Source: CAIKMD01 sp963740675
GTDB lineage: Bacteria > Pseudomonadota > Alphaproteobacteria > ATCC43930 > CGMCC-115725
NCBI GenBank assembly: GCA_963740675.1
Contig: CAVUFS010000007.1
Location: 529,785-593,784, forward strand
Length of the DNA: 64,000 bases
Reading direction: 5' to 3'
The notes beneath the pieces were generated by a model, which had not been told where the DNA came from, searched no databases, and was given only the letters and a program-made list of their open reading frames with translations. How positions within the stretch are numbered: the first letter of the stretch is position 1; every line of letters begins with the position of its first letter. Positions 17,117 to 25,952 of the stretch are shown piece by piece. The position numbers were made by a program, and so were the translations under genes.

Positions 17117-18299
17117 CGGTCGCCGTGGCCGCTTGCGGCATCAGCTCGCGATAGACCGTCAGCGTGCGTGCCGCCATGAGGCTGCTGGTGAAATGGGTGC
17201 GCACATGCGCGATCTCGCGCCGGCTCATCGCCAGCCGCGTTGCTGAATCCTGATCGAGCGCTCGCGCCAGCGCCGCAGCCAACGCTTCGGCATCGCTCGG
17301 CGGCACCAGCCAGCCGGTATCGCCCGGCGTAACCGTCTCTTGCGCGCCGCCATGCGCGGTTGCGATCACCGGCCGGCCCATCGCCTGCGCCTCGATGATG
17401 ACGCGGCCGAAGCCTTCCGGCTGGGTCGAGGCCGAGACGACGATATCCGCCACCATATAGGCGGCGGCCATATCGGGGCAGTCGTCGACGAAGCGGAAGG
17501 TCGTGCCGCTGCCCGAGGCGGCCACCGCCTTTTCAAGCTCGCGGCGATAGCCGGGATCGCCGCCGCCGAGGATCACCGCATGCACGTCCGGCCGCTTCAA
17601 CCGCGCCATCGCTTCGATGAAAACGAGCTGACCTTTCCAGCGCGTCAGCCGCCCCGGCAGCAGCACGGTCTGCGCGTCATCGGGCACGCGCCAGGCGTGC
17701 ATCAATCGCAACATGCGCTCGGGCGAGACGGCATCGGGATCGAAACGTGTGACATCGACGCCGCGCGGAATAAGACGCAAGCGATCGGGACCGACGCCAT
17801 AGGTCGAGGCCACATGATTGGCGACGAATTGCGAGATCGCGATCACGCGCTCGCCCGTCGCCATCACCGCGTTGTAGCGGCGCTTCAGCATCGAGCCGAT
17901 TCCGTAAGCGTTGTGGAAAGTGGTGACGAAATGCCGGCCGGTGCGCTGCGCGGCGTAGCGCGCGCTCCACGCCGGCGCGCGGCTGCGCGCATGCACGATG
18001 TCGACATCGTGTTGGACGATCACCTTGGCGAGCCGGTCGATATTGCTGCGGATCACGAACGGGTTCTTGGAGGCGAGCGGCAGCGTGACATGTGTCGCGC
18101 CCACACGGTCGAGCTCGCGCGCCATTGGCCCGCCTTCCGAAGCGACGACGGCGTTCCAGCCATAAGCGACGAGCGCCGCCGCGACATCGATCGTGCCGCG
18201 CTCCACCCCGCCCATCACCAGCCGCGGCAGAACTTGCAGCACCGTGCCCTTGCCGCTTCCGGCGCGGCTCGTCGCAGTGTTAGTGTCGGGCTGAGACAT
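17106..18299 (-). CDS. glycosyltransferase family 4 (GT-B fold)
   Basis: 397 residues from the ATG at 18299 (MSQPDTNTA); upstream starts in frame only add low-complexity sequence. It has the GT4 acceptor-domain pattern VLPRLVMGGVERGTIDVAAAL at residues 21-41 and the C-terminal nucleotide-sugar site with the E-x7-E element PEGFGRVIIEAQAMGRPVIA. It likely adds a sugar to an LPS or exopolysaccharide acceptor at the cytoplasmic membrane face. It is divergent from the hydrolase (23 bases apart) and overlaps the GT9 gene. Confidence 0.92.
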   Translation of the reverse strand: MSQPDTNTATSRAGSGKGTVLQVLPRLVMGGVERGTIDVAAALVAYGWNAVVASEGGPMARELDRVGATHVTLPLASKNPFVIRSNIDRLAKVIVQHDVDIVHARSRAPAWSARYAAQRTGRHFVTTFHNAYGIGSMLKRRYNAVMATGERVIAISQFVANHVASTYGVGPDRLRLIPRGVDVTRFDPDAVSPERMLRLMHAWRVPDDAQTVLLPGRLTRWKGQLVFIEAMARLKRPDVHAVILGGGDPGYRRELEKAVAASGSGTTFRFVDDCPDMAAAYMVADIVVSASTQPEGFGRVIIEAQAMGRPVIATAHGGAQETVTPGDTGWLVPPSDAEALAAALARALDQDSATRLAMSRREIAHVRTHFTSSLMAARTLTVYRELMPQAATATVAA

Positions 18300-18322
18300 G
18301 TGAAGTTGAGGATTGTACGAAT

Positions 18323-19113
18323 ATGAGCGAAGCGCATTCCATCTTAACACGCGACGATGGCGCGACAATCGGCTACCGCCGCCGCGACGGTAAATCGCCT
18401 TGTGTCCTTTTCTTATGCGGCTTCAATTCCGACATGAGCGGCACCAAGGCCGAGTTGCTCGACGCGTTCTGCGCCGCGCGCGGTCACTCTTTCGTTCGTT
18501 TCGATTATTTCGCGCATGGCGTCTCGTCGGGCGATTTCGCCGATCTCACCATCGGCCGGCTGCTGGGCGATACGCTGGCGGTGATCGACAAGCTGACCGA
18601 GGGCAAGCTCGTCCTTGTCGGCTCGAGCCTCGGCGGCTGGCTGATGCTGCTCGCGGCACTGGCACGGCCGGAGCGGGTGAAGGGGCTGATCGGCATCGCC
18701 GCCGCCCCGACGCGACTGAAGATTTGATGTGGCAGCGCATGTCTTTCGAGCTGCGCGAAGATGTGATCACCAAAGGCGCGGTGCGCGTGCCGTCGAAATA
18801 CAGCGAGGCGGGCTATCTCATCACCCGCAAGCTGATCGAAGAGGCGCGCGATCACCTTGTCATGCGCGCGCCGCTGGAGATCGACCGCCCGGTGCGGCTG
18901 CTGCACGGCATGATGGATCCCGACGTGCCGTTCGAGACCAGCCTCACCCTCGCCGACCGCCTGAGCAGCAACGACGTACAGGTGTCGCTGGTCAAGGACG
19001 GCGATCACCGCTTGTCGCGCACGCAGGATATCGAATTGCTGCTGCGGACGCTGACGGCGTTGCTCGCCCTAAACCAACGCTGCCAGGCCTTCGCGGTAGC
19101 TTGGGTAGCGTAG
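18323..19113 (+). CDS. alpha/beta-hydrolase, frameshifted in a C run
   Basis: The first frame (from ATG 18323) carries the oxyanion region and the nucleophile elbow GSSLGGW, then hits a false stop at 18727. The downstream frame continues DATEDLMWQRMSFEL and contains the catalytic Asp (MMDPDVPFE) and His (DGDHRLSR). Restoring one C in GCCCCG at 18705-18708 gives a full ~263-residue serine hydrolase, probably an acyl esterase/thioesterase of the small YqiA/BioH-like type. The nucleophile and the Asp/His lie on different sides of the break, so the sequence as written cannot make an active enzyme. Its end overlaps the convergent SDR gene. Confidence 0.8.
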
Positions 19114-19910
19114 GCTCACACCCAGTTCCTCTTTGATCCGCCGATTGGAAACGCGCTTGCTGTCGTCATAAAAGCTGCGCGCCATCGGCGAGAGCGCGGC
19201 GGTCGCAAAATCTTCGAGCGGCGGCGGCGCGACGCCGAGCAGCACGGCGGCATAGGCGATCACTTCGTCCGGCGGCGACGGCGCGTCGTCGCAGACATTG
19301 TAGATCGCGCCGGCGCGCGGCTGCGCTATCGACGCTTCCAGCACCGTCGCCAGATCGGCGACATGGATGCGCGAGAAGACCTGGTCCGGTTTCACGATCC
19401 GCCGCGCGGTGCCGGCGCGCAACGCGTCGAGCGCGCTGCGGCCGGGGCCGTAAATGCCCGCAAGGCGAAAGATCTGCACCGGAATGCCGCTGCGCTCGCC
19501 GAGCGCCCGCCACGCCGCTTCGGCCGCGACGCGGCGGCGGCCCCGCTCGCCGCTTGGCTCGGTCGGCATGGTCTCATCGACCCAGCCGCCGGCGCGGTCG
19601 CCGTAAACATTGGTCGAGGACAGATAGCCGATCCAACGCAAATCCCGCAGCGCGGCAATCTCAGCGCCATGGCTATCGAAGACCGGGCAGCCCGCCGCAT
19701 CCGGCGGGATCGAGATCAGGAGATGCGTCGCATCCGCCAATAGTTTCGGCGCGTCGGCCAGCGGCTGACCGCGCTCGAAGCGATGAAGCGGGAAAGGCGC
19801 GGTGGCCCTTCCCGGCTGGTGCCGGCGATCGCCCAGCCTTCCGCGGCCAGATCGCGGGCCAAAAAGCCGGCGCTGTAACCGAGGCCAAAGCAGAAGAGCG
19901 CGCGCTGCAT
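19069..19910 (-). CDS. NAD(P)-dependent SDR/epimerase-like protein, frameshifted
   Basis: The start at 19910 gives MQRALFCFGLGYSAGFLARD, a Rossmann Gly motif (GLGYSA) of extended/atypical SDRs. The frame then changes near 19797-19806 (ACCGCGCC), after which APFPLHRFERG and the main body follow, with YLSSTNVYGDRAGGWVDE and IYGPGRSALDALR. Restoring one base gives ~280 residues. This resembles the 'NAD-dependent epimerase' relatives of YeeZ, and no substrate can be named. The last 45 bases overlap the convergent hydrolase. Confidence 0.75.
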
Positions 19911-19967
19911 GGCTCGATAGTAGCAAACGCGGTTCACAAACGCGCTTTCGGCGCGCACGATCCTGCG

Positions 19968-20189
19968 ATGCGCAAAATTCTGCGCGACGAACATGACGAT
20001 TGGCAGGACGATCGGGACGTCGATGACGATTCCGAGCGCCAGACCAAGGCGCTGGCCGGCCTAGCCCTAACCCTCGCCCTCGCGCTGATCGGGTGCTACC
20101 TGGTCATCCATCTGCGCGCCGTTGGGCAAATCGAGGACTGTCTCCTCGCCCAGCACAGTAATTGCGATTCACTGATCAATTCGCGCTGA
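19968..20189 (+). CDS. small single-pass membrane protein
   Basis: 73 residues from the ATG at 19968. A highly acidic N-terminus (DEHDDWQDDRDVDDDSE) is followed by one hydrophobic helix (about residues 28-49, ALAGLALTLALALIGCYLVI) and a short periplasmic tail with two Cys (EDCLLAQHSNC). It is too small for domain assignment and stands alone between the SDR (divergent) and the RND pump (convergent, 17 bases). The composition and helix make it a credible gene. Function unknown. Confidence 0.65.
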   Translation: MRKILRDEHDDWQDDRDVDDDSERQTKALAGLALTLALALIGCYLVIHLRAVGQIEDCLLAQHSNCDSLINSR

Positions 20190-20206
20190 TCGATTCGCGC
20201 TGAGCG

Positions 20207-23200
20207 CTATTCCGCCGCGTGCGGTTCGGAGCCGGGCTGCCGATTGCCGGCCGGCCGCCGGCGCCAGCGCGCGCCGAGCCGGCGATTGAGGCGATCGAGG
20301 TAGAGATAGATCACCGGCGTCGTGTAGAGCGTGAGGAGCTGCGAGACGAGCAAGCCGCCGACGATGGCGATGCCCATCGGCTTGCGCAGCTCCGATCCGG
20401 CGCCGGTGCCGAGCGCCAGCGGCAAACCGGCGAACAACGCCGACATCGTCGTCATCATGATCGGGCGGAAGCGCAAGAGACAGGCTTCGTGGATGGCGTC
20501 GATCGGCGATTTGCCGTGGTTGCGCTCCGCCTCGAGCGCGAAGTCGATCATCATGATGGCGTTCTTCTTGACGATGCCGATCAGCAGCACGATGCCGACA
20601 ATGGCGATGACGCTGAGGTCGTAGTTGAAGAGCATCAGCCAAACGAGCGCACCGACGCCCGCCGAGGGCAGCGCCGAGAGGATCGTGATCGGATGGATGT
20701 AGCTCTCATAGAGCACGCCCAGCACGATGTAGACGACCAGGATCGCAGCCGCGACGAGAAGCGGGGTCGATGACAGCGATTGCTGGAAGGCCTGTGCCGT
20801 GCCCTGGAAGGTGCCTTGCAGCGTCGCCGGCGCGCGCAAATCGTAACGCATCTGATTGATGCGATCGACCGCCTCGCCGAGCGAGTTGCCCGGCGCGAGG
20901 TTGAAGGAAAGCGTCACCGCCGGGAACTGGCCCTGATGGTTGACCGAGAGCGCTTCGACCTTGTTGACGAAGTGTGCGAAGCTGCCGAGCGGCACGCGCG
21001 CGCCATTGGCGCCGATGACATAGAGCTTCGAGAGCACCGTCGGATCGGTTTGGAACTGCGGCTGCACCTCGAGGATGATCCAATACTGATTGGTCGCGGT
21101 GTACATATCGCCGACAACGCGCGAGCCGAAGGCGTCGTAGAGCGTGTTGTCGATCGCCGCGGGAGAGATGCCGAGCCGCGCGGCGGCGTCGCGATCGATC
21201 TCGACATCGAGATGCGGCGCCGCGACCTGCTGGTCGGAGGCGACGTCTTGCAGGCCCGGCAGCTTCGCCATCGCCTGCTCGACCTTGGGCGCCCAATCGT
21301 TGAGCTCGTTCGAATCCGTGTCGGTCAGCGTGTACTGGTACTGCGTCCGGCTCAAGCGGCCGCCGACATTGATGTCCTGCCCGACCTGCATGAAGAATTT
21401 GACGCCCGGCACTTGCGCCACGATCGGGCGCAGCCGCGCGATCACCTGATCGGCGGTCACGTCGCGCTGATCGAAGGGCTTCAACTGGATGTTCATGCGG
21501 CCGGTGCTTTCGGACGCATTGCCGCCGGTCGCGCCGGCAAAGCCGGTGACGCTGTCGACAGCCGGATCGGCTTTGATCTTGTCGATGAGCTGCAGCATCA
21601 ACTGCGACATGCCGGCGAACGACGTGTCCTGGCGTGCATCGGCCTCGCCGAAGATGAAGCCCGTATCCTGCTCCGGGAAGAAGCCCTTCGGGATCATCAC
21701 ATAGAGGAAGCCCGTCAGCACGATCAGCGCGAGGGTCGGCAGCAAGGTGATGAATTGATGCCGCAAGACCCAGGTCAGTCCGCGATCGTAGAAACGGATG
21801 ATCGCATCGAACGCGTCCTCGGCCCATTGGCTGACGCGGTTGCGCTTACTCGCATCCTCGTGCTTCAGGAACAGCGAGCACATCACCGGCGTCAGCGTCA
21901 GCGAGATGAAAGCCGAGATCACCACGGAGATCGCCACCGTCATGGCGAATTCGCGGAACAGGCGGCCGATGATGCCGCCCATGAAGATCAGCGGGATGAA
22001 CACCGCGATCAGCGAGCAGGTGATCGATATGATGGTGAAGCCGATCTGGCCGGCACCTTTGATCGCAGCATCGAAAGGCGAATCGCCCTCTTCGATGTAG
22101 CGCACGATGTTCTCGATCATCACGATCGCATCGTCGACGACGAAACCGACGGCGATGGTCAGCCCCATGAGCGAGAGATTGTCGAGGCTGTAGCCGCAGG
22201 CATACATCACAGCGAAGGTGCCGATGATGGAAAGCGGCACGGCGATGCCGGGAATCAGCGTTGCCCAGAGCTTTCGCAGGAAGACGAAGATCACCATGAT
22301 CACGAGGCCCATGGTGAGAAGAAGAGTGAAGCGGACGTCGGAAACGGAAGCGCGGATCGTCACCGTCCGGTCCGACATCAGGTCGATCCGCACCGCCGCC
22401 GGGATCGACGGCCGCAATTGCTCGAGCAGCGCGTTGATGCGGTCGACGGTGTCGACCGTATTAGCGCCGGGCGCGCGCTGCACCATCAACAGCTCGGCCG
22501 GCCTGTCGTTGAACCAGGCGCCGACGCGGTTCGTCGCGACTGAATCGATCGCCCCGCCGACATCCTTTACCCGCACCGGCGCGCCGTTCTTATAGGCGAT
22601 GATCACGTCGTCGAAGGATTTCGCCGTGTAGAGCTGATCGTTGGTGTCGAGCGTGATCGCCTGATGCGCGTTCTCGAGATTGCCCTTGGGCGCATTGATG
22701 CTGGCATTCGCCAGCGCGGTGTGGACATCTTCGAGGCCGATGCCGCGCGAGGCGAGCGCCTCCGGATTAACCTGGACGCGCACCGCGTATTTCTGCTCGC
22801 CGCCGATATTCACCTGCGAGACGCCGGGCACGGTCGAGATGCGCTGCGCCAGGATCGTGTAGGCGTAATCGTCGACTTTGCTCATCGGCAGCGTGTCGGA
22901 CGAGATCGCGTAGATCAGGATCGCGCGATCGGCCGGGTTGGTCTTCTTGTAGGTCGGCGGGTTCGGCAGATCTTTCGGCAGCAACCCGCCGGCGGCGTTG
23001 ATCGCGGTCTGCACATCCTGCGCCGCGCCGTCGATATCGCGATCGAGATCGAATTGCAGCGTGATCGATGTCGCGCCGAGACCGCTGGTCGAGGTCATCT
23101 GCGTCAGGCCGGTGATCGCCGCGAATTGCTGCTCCAACGGCGTAGCGACCGAGGACGCCATCGTTTCCGGCGATGCGCCGGGAAGCTGTGCGGTCACTTG

Positions 23201-23335
23201 AATGGTGGGAAAATCGACGCTCGGCAACGCCGCGACCGGCAGCAGCGAATACGCCACCAGGCCGAAGATCAGAATGCCGAGCATCAACAGCGAGGTCGCG
23301 ATCGGCCGGCGAATGAACGGCTCGGAAATGCTCAT
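20207..23335 (-). CDS. RND-family multidrug efflux permease
   Basis: 1042 residues, the full HAE1/AcrB-class length. It begins MSISEPFIRRPIATSLLMLG and has twelve expected membrane helices. The proton-relay Asp pair is in VGFVVDDAIVMIENIVRY, and two large periplasmic loops follow TM1 and TM7. It resembles MdtB/MdtC-type pumps. It forms a complex with the membrane-fusion protein encoded 39 bases upstream; no outer-membrane factor is encoded nearby, so a TolC-type channel must be elsewhere. A paralogous pair lies head to head at 24804-29080. Confidence 0.96.
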   Translation of the reverse strand: MSISEPFIRRPIATSLLMLGILIFGLVAYSLLPVAALPSVDFPTIQVTAQLPGASPETMASSVATPLEQQFAAITGLTQMTSTSGLGATSITLQFDLDRDIDGAAQDVQTAINAAGGLLPKDLPNPPTYKKTNPADRAILIYAISSDTLPMSKVDDYAYTILAQRISTVPGVSQVNIGGEQKYAVRVQVNPEALASRGIGLEDVHTALANASINAPKGNLENAHQAITLDTNDQLYTAKSFDDVIIAYKNGAPVRVKDVGGAIDSVATNRVGAWFNDRPAELLMVQRAPGANTVDTVDRINALLEQLRPSIPAAVRIDLMSDRTVTIRASVSDVRFTLLLTMGLVIMVIFVFLRKLWATLIPGIAVPLSIIGTFAVMYACGYSLDNLSLMGLTIAVGFVVDDAIVMIENIVRYIEEGDSPFDAAIKGAGQIGFTIISITCSLIAVFIPLIFMGGIIGRLFREFAMTVAISVVISAFISLTLTPVMCSLFLKHEDASKRNRVSQWAEDAFDAIIRFYDRGLTWVLRHQFITLLPTLALIVLTGFLYVMIPKGFFPEQDTGFIFGEADARQDTSFAGMSQLMLQLIDKIKADPAVDSVTGFAGATGGNASESTGRMNIQLKPFDQRDVTADQVIARLRPIVAQVPGVKFFMQVGQDINVGGRLSRTQYQYTLTDTDSNELNDWAPKVEQAMAKLPGLQDVASDQQVAAPHLDVEIDRDAAARLGISPAAIDNTLYDAFGSRVVGDMYTATNQYWIILEVQPQFQTDPTVLSKLYVIGANGARVPLGSFAHFVNKVEALSVNHQGQFPAVTLSFNLAPGNSLGEAVDRINQMRYDLRAPATLQGTFQGTAQAFQQSLSSTPLLVAAAILVVYIVLGVLYESYIHPITILSALPSAGVGALVWLMLFNYDLSVIAIVGIVLLIGIVKKNAIMMIDFALEAERNHGKSPIDAIHEACLLRFRPIMMTTMSALFAGLPLALGTGAGSELRKPMGIAIVGGLLVSQLLTLYTTPVIYLYLDRLNRRLGARWRRRPAGNRQPGSEPHAAE

Positions 23336-23374
23336 CCGGCGCAGCCCTCGATCATCAACATACGGTGTGCAACC

Positions 23375-24535
23375 TCAGCCTTTGACCGCCGGCGCGGGTT
23401 GCGATTGCGGCGGCAGGATCGAGACTTTCGTGCCTTGCTGCAGCCGGTACTGGCCGTCGATCACAACCTGTTCGCCGGCACTGAGCCCCTTCGAGACAAC
23501 GGCGAGATCGTTTTCGGTCTCGGCCACGGTCACGGTGCGTTGCTCGACCGAATTGTCCGGCTTGATGACGAAGAGATAGCTGCCGTTGGGACCGGCCTGA
23601 ATGCTGCGCGCCGCAACAGTCACAGCGTCCTTCAACGTCTCGACCTGCAGCCGCATATCGACGAATTCGCCCGGCCACAGTGCTTCATCCGGATTGTCGA
23701 AGCTGGCTTTGAGATGAATGGTGCCGGTCGCCGCGTCGATCTGATTATCGATCAGCGTCAACGCGCCTTTGGCGATCTGGCGCTGCTCGCCCTGCGACCA
23801 CGCTTCCGCCGGCACCGAGCCTTTGATCTGCGCCTGGCGAATCGCGTCGAGCTCATTCTGCGGCGCCGTGAAGCTGACAAAGATCGGCTTCAGCTGGGTG
23901 ATGGTCACCAGCGCGGTGTTGTCGCTGGCATGGACGAGATTGCCGATATCCACTTGCCGCGCGCCCGTGCGGCCATCGATCGGCGAGCGGATATCGGCAT
24001 AATCGAGATTAAGCTGCGCCGCTTCGATAGCCGCCTTGTCGGACGCGGCCGTCGCCTCGAGCGCCGTCGCACTCGTGTTGTCGGTGTCAAATTGCTGGCG
24101 CGAGATAAACTCTTTGCCGACCAATGGCTTGTCGCGGTTGGCATTGCGCTGCGCGTTGCCGAGTTGCGCTTGGTCGCGCGCCAGACTGGCTTGAGCTTGA
24201 GCTAAGGCGGCTTGGAAGGGGCGCGGATCGATCTCGAAAAGCATATCGCCTTTCTTGATCTCTTGGCCCTCGGTGAAGTCGACTTTGACGATCGTGCCGT
24301 CGACGCGGCTTTTCACACTGACGCTGTTATAGGCTTGGACGGTGCCAAGGCCGCGGACATAGATCGGCATGTCGCGCGCAATTGCCGTCCCTGCGGTCAC
24401 CGGCGCGGCCGGCGGCGGAGCGCTGCGCGATTGTGCCGCAGCCGCGCCATGCTGTGTGCTGTGGAACACCAAGCCCGCCGCGATAAGAAGCGCAATGCCA
24501 CCCAATATAACGATTGGCCAATGCCGACAATTCAC
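23375..24535 (-). CDS. RND efflux membrane-fusion (periplasmic adaptor) protein
   Basis: About 386 residues from the GTG at 24535, preceded by AAAGGA; an in-frame TTG at 24556 is the alternative start. An N-terminal membrane anchor (WPIVILGGIALLIAAGLVF) precedes the lipoyl/barrel-sandwich halves (VKSRVDGTIVKVDFTEGQ), an alpha-hairpin rich in Ala/Gln (ALAQAQASLARDQAQLGNAQ) and the beta-barrel. It links the inner-membrane RND pump to the outer-membrane channel. First gene of the minus-strand pair; a 247-base divergent promoter region separates it from the second pump. Confidence 0.94.
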   Translation of the reverse strand: MNCRHWPIVILGGIALLIAAGLVFHSTQHGAAAAQSRSAPPPAAPVTAGTAIARDMPIYVRGLGTVQAYNSVSVKSRVDGTIVKVDFTEGQEIKKGDMLFEIDPRPFQAALAQAQASLARDQAQLGNAQRNANRDKPLVGKEFISRQQFDTDNTSATALEATAASDKAAIEAAQLNLDYADIRSPIDGRTGARQVDIGNLVHASDNTALVTITQLKPIFVSFTAPQNELDAIRQAQIKGSVPAEAWSQGEQRQIAKGALTLIDNQIDAATGTIHLKASFDNPDEALWPGEFVDMRLQVETLKDAVTVAARSIQAGPNGSYLFVIKPDNSVEQRTVTVAETENDLAVVSKGLSAGEQVVIDGQYRLQQGTKVSILPPQSQPAPAVKG

Positions 24536-24803
24536 GGGCGGGAAATCCTTTCGCAACGCACAAGAGCTCTAAGCCCTAATAGGTGCGCCTTTGGAGGAAC
24601 GTTCCCGCCCCACTCACAAACAATTGCGTGACAAAGTTGTTATCTGCAACAAAGCCTTGGATTACAACGAGTCGCAGCCGCTCCCCGTTGCGTTAGGCGC
24701 TGGTTTGCAAAAAAAAATATAGTATGATTGAGTGCCTTCGGGCGGGGAGTATTGGGCGCGGAAAGCGACCATAGAACAACAGACAGAACAGCGGGCAGTC
24801 AAG

Positions 24804-25952
24804 ATGAGACAAGTGATTTGGGCCGGGGGCCTTTTGGGGGTCGTGGCGGCCACCGCTGTTCTTTATGAGATTGCGATTCCCCCCACCGCGCATGCGCAAC
24901 AAGCGGGTGGACAGCAACGTGCGCAAACCGGCGTTCCTGTGCGCATCACCACCGCCGCCATCAAACCGACCCCGGTCGAGTTCAACACGATTGGCAATGT
25001 GCAGACCATCGCCTCTGTCTCGGTGAAGTCGCGCATCGACGCTGTGATCGACCAGGTCTTGGTCAAGGATGGCCAGTTCGTCAAAGCGGGCGACGTGCTG
25101 TTCCAGCTCGATTCCCGCGCCGGGCAGGCGGTACTGCACCAAGCTGAAGCGACGTTGGCGCGCGACCAGGCGCAGCTTGCGAACGCACAGCGCAACGCCA
25201 ATCGCAACAAAGCCCTGGTCGCCAAAAATTTCGTTTCGCAACAGCAATTCGACACCAACTCCTCAACCGCTGCGGCGCTTGAGGCCACCGTGAAAGCCGA
25301 TCAGGCTCAGGTCGAGAATGCGAAGGTCGTGATGTCGTATTATACGATTTTCTCGCCCATCGATGGCCGCGTCGGGCTGATTGCGATCAAGCAGGGCAAC
25401 AGCATCAAAGCGAATGACCTGCCGCTCGCCACGATCAACCAGGTGCTGCCGATCTATGTCTCGATCGCCTTGCCGCAAAACAATCTGCCCGAGCTGCGCG
25501 CCGCGATGACGAAAGGACCGGTGACTGTTCAGGTCCAGCCCGCCGGCGACAAAGGCGAGCCGATCACCGGCAAGATCGCCTTCTTCGACAACACGATCAA
25601 TTCGACCTCGGGGACGATCAACGTCCGCAGCATCTTCGAAAATACCGATCAGCGGCTGTGGCCCGGCCAGTTCGTGAATGTTTCCGTTCTGGTGCGCACC
25701 GATCCCAACGCTTTGGTGATCGCTCCATCCGCGGTCCAAGCGGGACAGAACGGCGCCTATGTCTTCGTCATCAAGGATGACAACACGGCGGAAGCGCGAC
25801 CGGTGACGGTCGACCGCACGGTTGGCGGCCTCGCGGTGATTGCCAAGGGGCTGAGCGCCGGTGAGAAAGTCGTAACCGACGGCCAGCTCCGCCTCAGCAA
25901 CGGTACCCACGTCCAGATTGTCGGCGACGCCCCCAAGGGGGACGCGTCATGA
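24804..25952 (+). CDS. RND efflux membrane-fusion protein (second system)
   Basis: 382 residues from the ATG at 24804 (MRQVIWAGGLLGVVAATAVL), where a signal/anchor helix starts; the longer in-frame ORF from 24732 adds a polar leader and is rejected. It shows the same architecture as the divergent copy: VKSRIDAVIDQVLVKDGQ, the helical hairpin ATLARDQAQLANAQRNANRN, and a beta-barrel domain. The hairpin is almost identical in pattern to its paralogue, pointing to duplication. The stop overlaps the permease start (ATGA at 25949), so the pair is translationally coupled. Confidence 0.95.
   Translation: MRQVIWAGGLLGVVAATAVLYEIAIPPTAHAQQAGGQQRAQTGVPVRITTAAIKPTPVEFNTIGNVQTIASVSVKSRIDAVIDQVLVKDGQFVKAGDVLFQLDSRAGQAVLHQAEATLARDQAQLANAQRNANRNKALVAKNFVSQQQFDTNSSTAAALEATVKADQAQVENAKVVMSYYTIFSPIDGRVGLIAIKQGNSIKANDLPLATINQVLPIYVSIALPQNNLPELRAAMTKGPVTVQVQPAGDKGEPITGKIAFFDNTINSTSGTINVRSIFENTDQRLWPGQFVNVSVLVRTDPNALVIAPSAVQAGQNGAYVFVIKDDNTAEARPVTVDRTVGGLAVIAKGLSAGEKVVTDGQLRLSNGTHVQIVGDAPKGDAS

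Noticed and set aside
20780..22543. 587-residue plus-strand open frame inside the RND permease
   Set aside because: Mirror frame of a conserved 1042-residue gene; low-complexity basic composition, no start context.
24557..24803. A-tract TTTGCAAAAAAAAATATAG as a promoter for the second RND pair
   Set aside because: Candidate -35 and -10 boxes are only about 12 bases apart; a promoter must exist here but I cannot place it.
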